In this document: one piece after another, positions 9,054 through 19,100 of the stretch
Layout: the number at the start of each line of letters is the position of its first letter
Numbering within the stretch: the first letter of the stretch is position 1
Source of the DNA: Rhodopirellula halodulae
GTDB lineage: Bacteria; Planctomycetota; Planctomycetia; Pirellulales; Pirellulaceae
Length of the DNA: 64,000 nucleotides
NCBI RefSeq assembly: GCF_020966775.1
Contig: NZ_JAJKFV010000007.1
Coordinates: forward strand, 124,001-188,000
Reading direction: 5' to 3'
The notes under the pieces: generated by a model
What the model saw: only the letters and a program-made list of their open reading frames with translations
The model's database searches: none
Told to the model about the DNA's origin: nothing
Program-made: the position numbers and the translations under genes

Positions 9054-10372
9054 GTCGACTCCAGAGCGGTCGATGAAGTGGTTTCCGATGACGCGGCACC
9101 TGGATCGTTGCTTCCGTGCGAAACACGATCAGCCGGTCCGGATGTGTCCGGATCGGAGTCCTTTGCGACGGTGTCTTCGCTCGCGGGAAACTTCATGAAG
9201 ACCCGAGCCAAAATCACCACCGCGATGGCGAGCAACAGTGAGCCGAACACGAACGGTGCCCCCGGAAACTCAAACGGTGCATCGTCTGATGTGAAGTAGC
9301 CGAGCAATCCGCTGGTGAAAAGCAGCGGCGCCGGAATGTTGGTCAGGCTGATCAGCGAGGTCAGTGCACCCTGCACCTTGCCTTGCTCGTCCGGGCTGAC
9401 GCGTCCCGCCACCAAGCTTTGAATGGCTGGCCCCGCCAAACCGGCGAGTGAACCAAAGATCACGATGCATGGGATCATCCAACCTTGTGTGGCCAAGCCA
9501 TAACCGAGGAAGGCAATGCAAGAAACACATGTTGCCATCAAAGCTGTTTTGCGTTCGCCCAAGCGTTTGATGGTCGGACGCACCATTCCGCCTTGCACGA
9601 TGGCGGCCATCAATCCAACCAATGCCAAGGTCAATCCATTCGTGACTTCGTTCCAGCCAAACCGGAATCCCATCGACAGGACCCAAACGTTTTCCAAGCC
9701 GCGTTGAGCGAGTGACGAAAACATGAACGCGACCGCCAGCCCGGCAATCATGGGATAATTGCGAAGTCGCGAAACGGTTCCCAACGGGTTCATGGCCGCC
9801 AATGAAATGCTGCCACGTTTTTCCGGTGGCAGAGATTCCGGCAGGATAAAGAAACCGTAGAGCCAATTGACCAACGACAAACCCGCGGCGACGAAAAACG
9901 GCAACCGAATATGAATGCCTCCCAAGACGCCGCCCAGAGCCGGACCGATGATGAACCCCAGTCCGAACATCATGCCCACCAAGCCAAAGTTTCGGGCTCG
10001 GGTTTCTTGTGTGGAGACATCCGCGATGTAAGCATTCGCCGTGGAGAAACTGGCGCCCATCACTCCCGCAACAATTCGGCCCAAGAACAGCCATCCAACC
10101 GAAGGTGCGAGACCGGTGACGATGAAGTCGACGCCTAAACCGAACAACGATGCCAGGATGACCGGTCGCCGACCGAAACGATCCGACAGGGCACCCAGCA
10201 CCGGTGCAAAGAAGAATTGCATCAACGAATAGGTCGCACCAATCACGCCGACGTAGCGGCTGGCGCGGGACGTGTCGCCGCCAACGAATTCTTTGACCAA
10301 TTCGGGCAACACTGGGATGATGATCCCGATCGCCAAGATGTCGATCAGCAGCGTCAACAGAATGAACGCCAT
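9050..10372 (-). CDS. MFS transporter, TetA-like multidrug/drug:H+ antiporter family
   Basis: A 440-residue inner-membrane protein with about 12 hydrophobic segments. The MFS motif A appears as GALSDRFGRRPV between TM2 and TM3, and the TM4-TM5 segment GRIVAGVMGASFSTANAYIADV...GLVGMMFGLGFIIGPALGG is typical of the TetA/Bcr branch. The frame is open to 10705, but the extra 111 residues are basic and low in quality, so the start MAFILLTLLIDILAI at 10372 is chosen; a non-ATG start slightly upstream is possible. The C-terminal tail after the last helix is Asp/Ser-rich. The coupling to an SDR gene suggests a shared substrate pathway, but this is inference. Confidence 0.8.
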   Translation of the reverse strand: MAFILLTLLIDILAIGIIIPVLPELVKEFVGGDTSRASRYVGVIGATYSLMQFFFAPVLGALSDRFGRRPVILASLFGLGVDFIVTGLAPSVGWLFLGRIVAGVMGASFSTANAYIADVSTQETRARNFGLVGMMFGLGFIIGPALGGVLGGIHIRLPFFVAAGLSLVNWLYGFFILPESLPPEKRGSISLAAMNPLGTVSRLRNYPMIAGLAVAFMFSSLAQRGLENVWVLSMGFRFGWNEVTNGLTLALVGLMAAIVQGGMVRPTIKRLGERKTALMATCVSCIAFLGYGLATQGWMIPCIVIFGSLAGLAGPAIQSLVAGRVSPDEQGKVQGALTSLISLTNIPAPLLFTSGLLGYFTSDDAPFEFPGAPFVFGSLLLAIAVVILARVFMKFPASEDTVAKDSDPDTSGPADRVSHGSNDPGAASSETTSSTALEST

Positions 10373-10756
10373 GGCCGCCGAACGTCGCTGGTGCGGAGGC
10401 GTGATCAATGCATTCTGGGGGGCAAGAGGCGGTGGGACGGCCGATCGGCAAGCCCACAACTTACGATCCGCGCGGCTCTGCGTCGAGGTGGGCGAATCGC
10501 TCCCGTCCGCAACCAAACGCGACCGAAATCGACGCTGGCAAGGACGCCCGCTCAGCCGAAGTTTGAGCGTGGTGGTCCCGGCTTTCGGACGTTTCAGTGG
10601 GCGTCTAAACTGTTTCGTTTGTCCATCAACGTTCTGTTGACGGTCGTTTGGTGTGCTGGAAGCATGCCACGCACGCAGAGCTTTCTCGCGGTGCACGGTC
10701 GTCATCGCGTTCTCGGCGTTGCCAAACGGATTTCGCTCTTACGAAGGTTCTTTCGG
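10373..10756. other. Intergenic region, divergent
   Basis: About 380 bp between the MFS start (minus) and the DUF4261-like start (plus). Long frames cross it on both strands, but their residues (Arg/Ser/Pro-rich) do not look like protein. No RNA or repeat was seen; promoters for both genes are expected here. Confidence 0.35.
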
Positions 10757-11695
10757 ATGCCCCAAGGCTTCTACACTCAATGCGTCGTTGTTTTGCTGCG
10801 CGAACGCGTGTCGATGCGAAAAATTGCCGCCGCGATCGATGAATTTGAACCGTCGGACCCTCTGCCGGCGACGGCGGATTGGGCCATCGCCGGGCCTTCG
10901 TTGGTCATGGACATGGACGAAGACACGCCGGGTCATTTAGCGATCGATTTGGTCGATCATCCTTGGCCTGACGACATGGAATTCGACAACGCGGATTCTC
11001 CGGTCCGCCAAGCTTGGTCCAGTGGTTCCTTTGGACCGATCACGTTCCCCAACTCTCTGCAGCGAGCGCTCGAACAATTGTGGGTTTGGGATGACGGGAA
11101 AACCGAAGTGCCAACGCACACGCACTTTTTGCGGATCCGCAGCAGCTACGTTTTGAAAAGCGATCAAGACGACGCACCGCTGACGCCCGAAAACTACGAA
11201 CCCTTTGATGAGTTGGCCTTGATCACGGAAGTCGCCGCCGCGCTCGCCGAAATGCCGCAAGCCATCGCGTACTTCAACCCCGCCGGAGAAACGATTCGGA
11301 ATTCCGAGGGGTTGAATCAGGTGATTCAGGAATCGGAAGAGAATGATTTCCCGCCGCTGGATCTGTGGGCGAACGTTCGTCTGTACAGCCTCGACGACGG
11401 GTTCGCCGCGATGGACACCGTTGGCAATGGGCAGCTTGATTTGCCAGACATTGAAGCGTTGTTCTTCGCCGAGTCGTACGACTTCAACGACGTCGACGAG
11501 ATGCTTCGTTTGATCACCTGCCATCTGATCGAAAGCGACGAACCGTTTGTCGATGGCGACACGGTGGAGGGGCCTGGCGGGAGGACCTGGGAAATTCATT
11601 TCCAGTCCAACAGTATCGCTGATCCGCAACGAGCGGTCCTGCGCTGCACACCGCAAGACGACCACCCGTTGCCGGAACAATTTCAAGCCACATAG
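10757..11695 (+). CDS. DUF4261-like protein of unknown function
   Basis: A 312-residue soluble acidic protein starting MPQGFYTQCVVVLLRERVSM. The frame is open from 10217, but the upstream part is antisense to the MFS gene and is not protein-like. The layout, with an N-terminal alpha/beta region, a central segment LITEVAAALAEMPQAIAYFNPAGETI and a C-terminal part including FVDGDTVEGPGG, resembles the DUF4261 family, whose role is unknown. The call rests on pattern memory and is tentative. The gene ends just before a tandem repeat array. Confidence 0.5.
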   Translation: MPQGFYTQCVVVLLRERVSMRKIAAAIDEFEPSDPLPATADWAIAGPSLVMDMDEDTPGHLAIDLVDHPWPDDMEFDNADSPVRQAWSSGSFGPITFPNSLQRALEQLWVWDDGKTEVPTHTHFLRIRSSYVLKSDQDDAPLTPENYEPFDELALITEVAAALAEMPQAIAYFNPAGETIRNSEGLNQVIQESEENDFPPLDLWANVRLYSLDDGFAAMDTVGNGQLDLPDIEALFFAESYDFNDVDEMLRLITCHLIESDEPFVDGDTVEGPGGRTWEIHFQSNSIADPQRAVLRCTPQDDHPLPEQFQAT

Positions 11696-11705
11696 CCCGC
11701 CGTCA

Positions 11706-11990
11706 CACAGGTTGCCAGTTTGTTGAATGTTCAGGGTCCGGTGGAACCGGACCTACGTGGCGACGGGCACTCGGCAGGTAGGTTGGCTACTCATGGCCGA
11801 CACCACTCACTCGACGTAGCACAGGCTGCCAGCCTGTTGAATGCTCAATGTCCGGTGGAACCGGACCTACGTGGCGATGGGCACTCGGCAGGTAGGTTGA
11901 CCACTCTTGGCCGACACTGTCTCACTCTACGTAGCACAGGTTGTCAGCTTGTTGAATGCTCAACGTCCGGTGGAACCGGACCTACGCCAG
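11706..11990. repeat. Tandem repeat, about 114-115 bp unit, 2.4 copies, each with a GTCCGGTGGAACCGGAC hairpin
   Basis: Three copies of a unit beginning CACAGG(T/C)TG(C/T)CAG are found at 11706, 11820 and 11935 (periods 114 and 115). Each holds a near-perfect palindrome: 11736-11752, 11850-11866 and 11965-11981, with a 7-8 bp stem GTCCGGT/ACCGGAC and a GGA loop. The first two copies continue with GGCACTCGGCAGGTAGGTTG; the third stops after the hairpin. The array fills the gap between two genes that converge on it. The same hairpin recurs near 42628. Confidence 0.85.
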
Positions 11991-11996
11991 CAGGTC

Positions 11997-13274
11997 TCAC
12001 TCGCCGATGCAGATCAGGTACTCATTGCGTTGATCGCCTTCTTGGTAACCAACGCGATGATAAATTTTGCCATCGCTGATGGTGGGCGTCGAATAGACCG
12101 AGTCCCCCAATTTGTTCTTGACCACCAGTTCGAACTTGTCCGGATTCGCCCGAAAGACTGAATATTCGCCGGCTTCGTTGACGGCGAAAATGTGGTCGCC
12201 CACCAGGACTGGTGATGCGGTGAAGTCGCCGCCCAGACGAGCTTTCCACTGAGTGTCGCCTGTCTCACATTCGACGCACATGGCAACGCCGGCATCCAAC
12301 GTCATGTAGAGGAAGCCGTCTTTTTGCAACATGGAAGGGACGTAGACTCGCGTGTTCACCCGCCAAGCCACCTCGCCAGAACCTTCTGCGACCACCGCCG
12401 AAATGTGATTGTCCGGGTAACCGCCACTGGAGAACACATGCGTCCCGTCTGTCACGGTCGTGGTCACGCACTCCGTGGTTGCACCTTCGATCTCCCAATT
12501 CACGTTTCCGGTAAGCGGATCCAGGCTGGTGACCAAGTCGCATCCGGTCAGAATCAATTGGTCTTTGCCGGCAACAGGCAGAACAACCGGCGAGGCGTAG
12601 TTCGGCTCTTTGGGCCGGGCGTGTCGCCAGACGACCTCGCCGGAATCTCGTTTCATCGCGACAACTTGACCGCCTTCTTTGTTGTCGGCCGTCGAAATCA
12701 CCAAGTCTTCGTGGATTGTCGGAGAGGATCCATACCCTTGGTGGATGCGGTAATCACACAGTCTTTGTTGCCACCGAAGCTTGCCTGACAAGTCAACCGC
12801 CGAGGTGTAGACCGCTTTGTCGAAGTAGAAATTGACGAAAACGAGTTGCCCATCGGTGGCTGGCGTACACGAAGCCCAGGACGCCTTGGTGTTCGGTTCG
12901 CGTTGATGCGTCGTGTCGTAGGCACCTTCGTGAACGACGCAGTCCCACAGCTTTTCGCCATTGTCGCGTCGGAAACACACCAGCAACAACGACTGACGCG
13001 ACTTGTCCGCGATCTGCAAGAAAACCTTGTCAGCCAGCAAGATCGGCGAACCATGCCCGCGTCCCGGAATAGCGGTCTTCCAAAGAATGTTGTCCGCCGT
13101 TTCCGCTGAATCGTCCCAAGAGAGTGGCGGAAGCGTGTCGGTGGTGGCATGACCCTGCCGTTGTTCACCACGCCACCACGGCCAGTCGGTATCTGAAAAT
13201 GTTGGTGTCTCTGCCGAAGTGAATTGACACGACATTAACAAACAGACGATTCCCGTCAAAAGCATCTTTCTCAT
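11997..13274 (-). CDS. Exported PQQ-like beta-propeller repeat protein
   Basis: A 425-residue protein with an N-terminal signal peptide (MRKMLLTGIVCLLMSCQFTSAE). An upstream in-frame start at 13385 adds 37 unlikely residues. The mature part begins with the DWPWWRG motif common in planctomycete propeller proteins. It then has about seven blades with the PQQ-type pattern, for example GEKLWDCVVHEG, GEVVWRHARPKE, GNVNWEIEG, GEVAWRVNTR and GDTQWKARLGG. Such proteins are periplasmic scaffolds or quinoprotein-like enzymes; no quinone-binding catalytic residues were identified, so a structural or binding role is as likely as dehydrogenase activity. Confidence 0.8.
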   Translation of the reverse strand: MRKMLLTGIVCLLMSCQFTSAETPTFSDTDWPWWRGEQRQGHATTDTLPPLSWDDSAETADNILWKTAIPGRGHGSPILLADKVFLQIADKSRQSLLLVCFRRDNGEKLWDCVVHEGAYDTTHQREPNTKASWASCTPATDGQLVFVNFYFDKAVYTSAVDLSGKLRWQQRLCDYRIHQGYGSSPTIHEDLVISTADNKEGGQVVAMKRDSGEVVWRHARPKEPNYASPVVLPVAGKDQLILTGCDLVTSLDPLTGNVNWEIEGATTECVTTTVTDGTHVFSSGGYPDNHISAVVAEGSGEVAWRVNTRVYVPSMLQKDGFLYMTLDAGVAMCVECETGDTQWKARLGGDFTASPVLVGDHIFAVNEAGEYSVFRANPDKFELVVKNKLGDSVYSTPTISDGKIYHRVGYQEGDQRNEYLICIGE

Positions 13275-13381
13275 TCCATCATCGCCCTGTTTCACCGTGT
13301 TGACAATCATCGTGATAGAACCCGCTCGATTCGCAAATGATTGAATTGAAAAATCTTCTGGTTGCGTGGCGGAACAGTATA

Positions 13382-13516
13382 TCAAGCCACTTCTTCACGC
13401 GTGGTAACCAAAGGCTCAGTGCAATTGAAAAGGAAAGCGGCCTGAATCGAAGTCGCATCCAGCCAAGTCTCGCCTGCTTTGTCATCGATTCGGTAGAAGT
13501 AAGCGCGATCAAACAC
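13382..13516 (-). CDS. Possible 44-residue small protein or gene remnant
   Basis: A minus-strand frame from GTG (13516) to TGA (13382-13384) encodes a protein-like 44-residue sequence beginning VFDRAYFYRIDDKAGETWLD and ending LVTTREEVA. The same frame stays open 5' of the GTG for about 12 more codons (reading PEAEGWRTP) before a TGA. The balanced composition is unlike the noise in neighbouring frames, but no ATG or clear ribosome site is present. It may be the surviving 3' end of a decayed gene. Confidence 0.3.
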   Translation of the reverse strand: MFDRAYFYRIDDKAGETWLDATSIQAAFLFNCTEPLVTTREEVA

Positions 13517-13727
13517 GGGTGTGTGCGCCACCCTTCAGCCTCGGGACGCGACCCTCAATCCATGTGCGGCTTCACACCTGTTGATTTTTGAGTGTCGCCT
13601 GTCACTCCGCGACAGCGGCGTCGGCAAACGCTGCTTTTGCGGAGCATAAGGCAACACTGCTGAGTGTGATTCAAGAAGGTCACCAGGCCGCTAATTGACC
13701 CCGTCCGCATTTCGTCAGCTGTCGCAA
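13517..13727. other. Intergenic, no gene seen
   Basis: This completes the roughly 450-bp gap between the PQQ-propeller start (13274) and the anchored hypothetical gene's stop (13728). Beyond the small frame described separately, nothing recognisable was found. Confidence 0.3.
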
Positions 13728-14324
13728 CTACTGAATCCGTTCGAATCCGGTTGGTGAAACCTGGTATTCCACCGGCGTTCCATCCGGGAGATGGCAGCCA
13801 ACGAGGTATTGATAGGGTGGCGGGCTTTGTACTATTGCCCCGCTGAGTTTTGATACCCCATTGAAATTCTTGATCATCACGTGGTCGACGATAGAAAGTG
13901 AATGGAAATCAACAACGAACAAAACGGCTTTGGCTTCTTCTAAACGAGCTTTGGTTTCCTTCGAAGAAATCGGTTTGGCAGCATCGTATTCCAGCTTTTG
14001 GGTATACCAGAGCAACTTGGTCTCTGGCGATTCCGCTAAGTCGATCATCTTGCAATTCAGAGATCCGACCGGTGTCATGCCAAGAAATTTGAAAACGTCG
14101 TTTCCGGATTTGGATAAAGCCAATCGACAAAGCATGCTGGTGCCGAGCCGTGAATGAGCCAAGTTCTCATCTCGACTTTCAACCAAGCATTTGTAGGATT
14201 CGACGGTTTCGGTTAGCTCAGAAACCTCGGCTTTCAACGTGAGGTTCTCGCGATACGCTCGCACGAAAAAAATGGAGACAATTGAAGAGATCGTTAAAAG
14301 GAAAGCTATTAAAAGACGTTTCAT
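13728..14324 (-). CDS. Membrane-anchored hypothetical protein with coiled coil
   Basis: A 198-residue protein. The start MKRLLIAFLLTISSIVSIFFVRAY gives one N-terminal membrane anchor with the rest presumably outside the cytoplasm; the frame extends to 14435, but the added residues are not protein-like. Residues about 25-65 (ENLTLKAEVSELTETVESYKCLVESRDENL) have heptad character, suggesting a coiled coil. The remainder is mixed alpha/beta with a C-terminal HLPDGTPVEYQVSPTGFERIQ. No family was recognised. It is flanked by long non-coding gaps on both sides and is probably monocistronic. Confidence 0.55.
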   Translation of the reverse strand: MKRLLIAFLLTISSIVSIFFVRAYRENLTLKAEVSELTETVESYKCLVESRDENLAHSRLGTSMLCRLALSKSGNDVFKFLGMTPVGSLNCKMIDLAESPETKLLWYTQKLEYDAAKPISSKETKARLEEAKAVLFVVDFHSLSIVDHVMIKNFNGVSKLSGAIVQSPPPYQYLVGCHLPDGTPVEYQVSPTGFERIQ

Positions 14325-14832
14325 AAGCCAGGAAGCCATCAAGAAGGACGCACGTGGTCCATCCATCCTACTGCAAGGGAGAGCAGCGTTACCAATCTTG
14401 CTAGCAGAGGTGCGGATGCTACTCGTGAGCACCACACACGGTTTGCATCAAAAAGGCCCGGTTGCGTTTAAAGTGGCAATGGTCAACGGGGGCCGTGCAG
14501 CATTCCCGTCCGTGCTTTCGAAGGTGGCTCGCGAGTGAAGAGGGACGCACACATGTGTCTTGCCATTCGATGCAGTGGAAGCGACACCGTGGCGACGGTA
14601 GCCAGTGTCGTGGCGGTTGCATCCTTTGGCTTGTGGTCTGATCCGGAGAAACGCTGGGACCGGCTTGCTGAATCCGGTTCAGGACAGCCTGAGCCTCGCG
14701 TTTCGTGGATAGACTGATTTCGAATGGCCGTCCTTATCGCGACGTTATCGATTGCGTTCCGGCTGACTCAATCAGCAGCCTGGAACGCGGCCGGTGAGGA
14801 AAGGAAGAGTCGTTCACATGCGATTTGTCGCG
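14325..14832. other. Long intergenic region with a possible gene remnant
   Basis: About 500 bp. On the minus strand a frame without an ATG, ending at TGA 14448-14450 and open back to about 14690, reads a protein-like sequence including SNGKTHVCVPLHSRATF and NAARPPLTIATLNATGPF. It could be a decayed gene or a coding-like dispersed repeat. Nothing else was recognised. Confidence 0.3.
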
Positions 14833-16191
14833 TCAGGGTTTTGCTTCGTACTTGCGATACAGTTGTTTGTGTTTGTTACTGAGGTCGACCTTGCGGCCTT
14901 GGACGTAAGCATCGACCACGCGCGAACCGGTTTCTAGCACATCGCCATCGACCAAGATCAGCGTGGCATCGCGTTCCGCGGCCAATGAACCGACTCGGTC
15001 AGCGACCCCAAGGATTTCAGCGGGGGACTGCGTGATGGCACGAACGGCTTCTTCGTGAGGCAAACCGTGAGCCACCGCAACGCCAGCATGATACGGCAAG
15101 TTGCGAACGTTGGATGCTCCGCCCGGATACCCGGCACCTTCGCCCGCGATGGCGAAACGCACACCCGCGTCACGCAACTTGGCTGGCAATGAATACAACG
15201 CGTCGACCGCATCATGTCGCCGACGAGGCAAACGGTAGGTGGCAATCAAGATCACCGGAATGTCATGAGCGGTCAAACGATCGACGCAGTGCATCGCGTC
15301 CGCACCACCGCACAGCACCATTGGAATTTGCCGTGAAGTGAAAAACGAAATCGCGGAATCGATGGCAGCGAAACGATCGGCTTGGACGAACACGGGAAGC
15401 TTGCCTTCGATGACCGGAACCAGGCTCTCCAATCGCACATCGGATTGGAAGCCAGCACCGTCGCGGTCTTGCTCCGCATAACGTCGGGCTCGCTCCAGCA
15501 ACTCATCCAATTCGCGAATTTTGTCGTTGTAGCGTTTGGCGTTTTCTTTGGTATCGCCGCCTCGCGGAACAAGCGAATCCCAGTTAATGCACATGCCTGC
15601 GGGACCACTGAGCAGCATGTCTCGCGCGGACCATCCATCCAGTTGCAGCACTCCGGATTGCCCTTGCAGCAAACGACCGCCGGGCACCACGTGAGTCATC
15701 AACACGCCGCCGGAACGAGCCACCGGAATCAGCTCGCTGTCCGGGTTGAACGCGACCCACGAACGAACGTTCGGATTCATTTCGCCTCGCTCCACATTGT
15801 CGACCGTCACGTCCACCGCCGTGATTTCTCGAAGACCAAGATCGGTGTAGGCATCGATCAATCCGGGATAAACGTGTTGTCCGGAAGCATCAACCAGCAT
15901 GGCATCGCCGGGAATCGCAACGGAGGCACCCACCGAGACGATTTTGTCTTTGCGGAAAAGCACCGATCCATTCTCGATGACGGAACCATTGCCGACATGC
16001 AGCGTGGCATGCTGGATCACGACGGGCTGAGTTTGAGGCTTTCCCGGAATGATGTCGTGAGCGTGAGCCGTCGTTGACAAGTATGATGCGATGGCACATC
16101 CGACCAACATGCCATTCAACGTCGACAACCATGAACCAACCAATCGATTCATCGTGGATGTCACCGGAGCGAGAGTGGTAGGAACGTTCAT
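14833..16191 (-). CDS. Amidohydrolase-family protein lacking the HxH metal motif
   Basis: A 452-residue exported protein (hydrophobic N-terminal segment ending TTAHAHD). The frame follows the imidazolonepropionase-like amidohydrolase plan: an N-terminal beta-sandwich (VVIQHATLHVGNGSVIENG...VSVGASVAI), a TIM-barrel and a closing sandwich (PAEILGVADRVGSLAAERDATLILVDGD). The normal PGxIDxHxH metal site instead reads PGLIDAYTD (109-117), with Tyr and Asp in place of both His. It may therefore be non-catalytic or use different metal ligands. Its ATG overlaps the stop of the 1,173-residue neighbour (ATGA, 16188-16191), the sign of a coupled pair that may form a complex. Confidence 0.75.
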   Translation of the reverse strand: MNVPTTLAPVTSTMNRLVGSWLSTLNGMLVGCAIASYLSTTAHAHDIIPGKPQTQPVVIQHATLHVGNGSVIENGSVLFRKDKIVSVGASVAIPGDAMLVDASGQHVYPGLIDAYTDLGLREITAVDVTVDNVERGEMNPNVRSWVAFNPDSELIPVARSGGVLMTHVVPGGRLLQGQSGVLQLDGWSARDMLLSGPAGMCINWDSLVPRGGDTKENAKRYNDKIRELDELLERARRYAEQDRDGAGFQSDVRLESLVPVIEGKLPVFVQADRFAAIDSAISFFTSRQIPMVLCGGADAMHCVDRLTAHDIPVILIATYRLPRRRHDAVDALYSLPAKLRDAGVRFAIAGEGAGYPGGASNVRNLPYHAGVAVAHGLPHEEAVRAITQSPAEILGVADRVGSLAAERDATLILVDGDVLETGSRVVDAYVQGRKVDLSNKHKQLYRKYEAKP

Positions 16192-19100
16192 CGGCGTGCC
16201 TCCGTCTGTTGAGTTTGAGCGTTTTGTTGGGCGCCTTTGGAGTTGCAGTATTCGTCGTACCGCAACCAGCGTTCTTCTTCCGCGAGTTCAACGTGGCGAG
16301 AGGACTTCTGTGAACTCGGTGGTGCGTTGTCGGACTTGGGTTTGCCGTCAAGCAATTCTTGAATCAGCTCGTTCCGCCAAGCTTCATCGCGTTGCTGCAA
16401 CTCCGCGTTGTCTTCCAATCGGAACATGGGGCGTCCGTCGATCCAGGTTTGTTCACAGCGAGTGGTGGTCGCCATCGGCGGGCCGCTCCAGACCACCAAG
16501 TCCGCATCTTTGCCGACTTCGATGGATCCGACGCGATCATCAATGCGAAGTTGCTTCGCGGGGTTCAACGTCACGAACTTCAAGGCTTCCGTCGCGGGGA
16601 CGCCGCCATACTTGATGGCTTTGCCGGCTTCCGTGTTCAGGTGACGACCGAGTTCCGCATCATCGCTGTTGTAGGAAACGACAATGCCGCGGTTGTGCAT
16701 CAGCACACCGTTGTAAGGAATCGCGTCGTAAACCTCGAACTTGTAAGCCCACCAATCGGCGAACGAAGACGCCATCGCACCATGTTCGGCCATCCGATCA
16801 GCGACCTTGTAACCTTCCAAAATGTGCTGCAGCGTTCCGATCTTGATGCCGAATTCGTCCAGCACGTCGAGCGTCGCCATGATTTCGTCTTGTCGATAGC
16901 TATGGCAGTGAATCCAACGGTCGCCGTTTTGGATTTCCATCAGAGCTTCCATTTGCAGGTCGATGCGAGGCGGCAGCGTTTCGCGATTGCCGGAATTCCA
17001 CCGACGATGTGCCGCCGCATATTCGCGTGCCGCCAAGAACTGATCGCGAAGCAATTGTTCGACGCCCATTCGCGTGTTCGGATAACGCGAGGTGTTTCGT
17101 TTGACGTTCTCGCCCAGAGCGAACTTGATGCCGAGCGGTGCGTCTCGAAAACGGAAGTCATCCATGGAGTCGCCCCAGCGAAACTTGACGACTTGGTTTT
17201 GTCCGCCGATCGGATTGGCTGACCCGTGAAGGATGTTGGCCGTGGTGACACCGCCTGCTAACTGGCGATAGATCGTGATGTCGGTGTGATCGATGAAGTC
17301 ACCCACGCGAACTTCGGCGGTGACCACCTGTCCGGATTCGTTGACGCCACCATCGGTCGCGGCGTGAGAATGGCAATCGATCAAACCCGGCGTGATGTGT
17401 TTGCCGCTGGCATCGATCACCAAGCATTCGTCACCGGTTGGAATGGTGATGTGATCCTCGACCGCAACGATCTTTCCGTCTTCAACCAGAACGTCCATCG
17501 GCGTTTCGGGAACCTTCAAGTTCGCTTCATCGCGACAGGTCCACACCAGAGCACCGCGAAACAGCACGCGGGTGGCGGAGGCGATGGGTTCCGAACGTCC
17601 ATAGGCACCGAGTGGGCGAACGATCTGCAGCGGAGTCGCCGTTTGCGACGTGTCGGATTCCTGCGTTTCATCAGTGGGTTCGGAGGATTCGCCTTCCTCG
17701 TCGCTCGCGTTGTCCTCGTCCGTAGCAGGCTGCGGTGGCGGTTCGCTGGCGTCAGACTCGTCGTCGGAGGTGACTTCGTCGGATTCGTTGTCGGTTGTCT
17801 CTGTTTCCGTTTCCAACCAAGTCGTCTCAATTCTGCGAACCGGTTGGCCGATCGCATGGATTTCCATGGTCAGCGGGTATGCCTCGGAAACTTCCGACAA
17901 CGATTTTGCCGACGAACGAACAACGATTCGGTGTGTGCCGGGCGGAAGGCTCAACGCTTGGCAAAGAGGACTGTCTTCGTCATCGCAGGTCACCTGTCCG
18001 GCGAACTGGTCGATTCGCTGAATGATTTTCTGAATCTTCAGTTTGTCGGGTTTGGGTTCGTCTTCTTTCGCGTCCTCCGGTTCTTTCGTGTCCTCGGGCT
18101 CCGTGCTTGTGTCTTCCGTGTCGGCATCTTTCTGCTCGGATGATTCGGTTTCGTCACCAGAATCACTGGCCGGCGTGGACGACTCGTTGATTCGTTGCAG
18201 TATCTCCGCCGACAGGTTGCCGCCTTTTTGCGTGAGCTTCAGTTCCGCTTCGATTTCGGCTTCGGCGGGCAACAGCAACTTCCAAGACCCAACCAGCGGT
18301 TGCACTTTGCTTTCACCGGAATCATGGATGTCAAAGGATTGCCCATCGACGAAGACTTTCCAAATTTTTGTGCCGTCATCAAAAAGGTCGCCCTCCGCAA
18401 CGATCAGGTTGGCGGACATGCCCGCGGCAATCCGACCGTGAGTGCGTTCCAGTCCCAGCAATCGTGCGGGAGTGGTGGTGACCGACGCGATCGCGTCTCG
18501 TTTGGAAAGGCCTCGCTTCACGGCCGTTCGCCATCGGTCGAGGAATTTGCCCACGTCGTCCAAGCGATCGGCGGTCAAGCAAACCGTTGCGCCGCGACGA
18601 ATCATTTCGCCCGGATTGGTGGGGGCGAATTTCCAATGCATCAAGGTGATCAACTCAGTTTCGCGAGCCGCATCGGGCGTCGAGACATCGGGTGCCTCGG
18701 GAAAGTTCAGCGGCAACAGCAGGACGCGGTCAAGATCACAGATCAAATCTGCTTCGCGATACTCTCGTCCGGATCCTCGAAGCATCGCTTTGAGAGAAAA
18801 CTCTTGAGCGATCTTTTGTGCACGCATTGCCATGCGTTCGTTGGAAGCATCGAACACAAAGGTTGATGATGGAATCGCGGCTTGCAAACGTTGCAGTGTG
18901 GCACTTCGGTCAGGACTGGGCAGCGACGGGTTGGCTTCGTGTGCGGCCCTCGCATCGCGGTACCAAATCGCGTCGTAAAGCGATTGGCGAAGCAACGCCA
19001 CCGCGCCCATTGGTGAATTGGGATAACGTTCGCCAGCATCATTGGGACGAGGAACGCTGAGTGCCGCCGTCATCCATTCCAGCTCACGCAATCGTTGCGG

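Noticed and set aside
9270-10457. A 395-codon frame overlapping the MFS gene
   Set aside because: It is out of phase on the same strand; the product is Arg/His/Gly-rich, whereas the MFS frame shows clear helices and family motifs.
11706-11990. Possible CRISPR array
   Set aside because: Only three repeats at 114-115 bp with similar, not unique, intervening sequence, and no cas genes; it is an ordinary tandem repeat.
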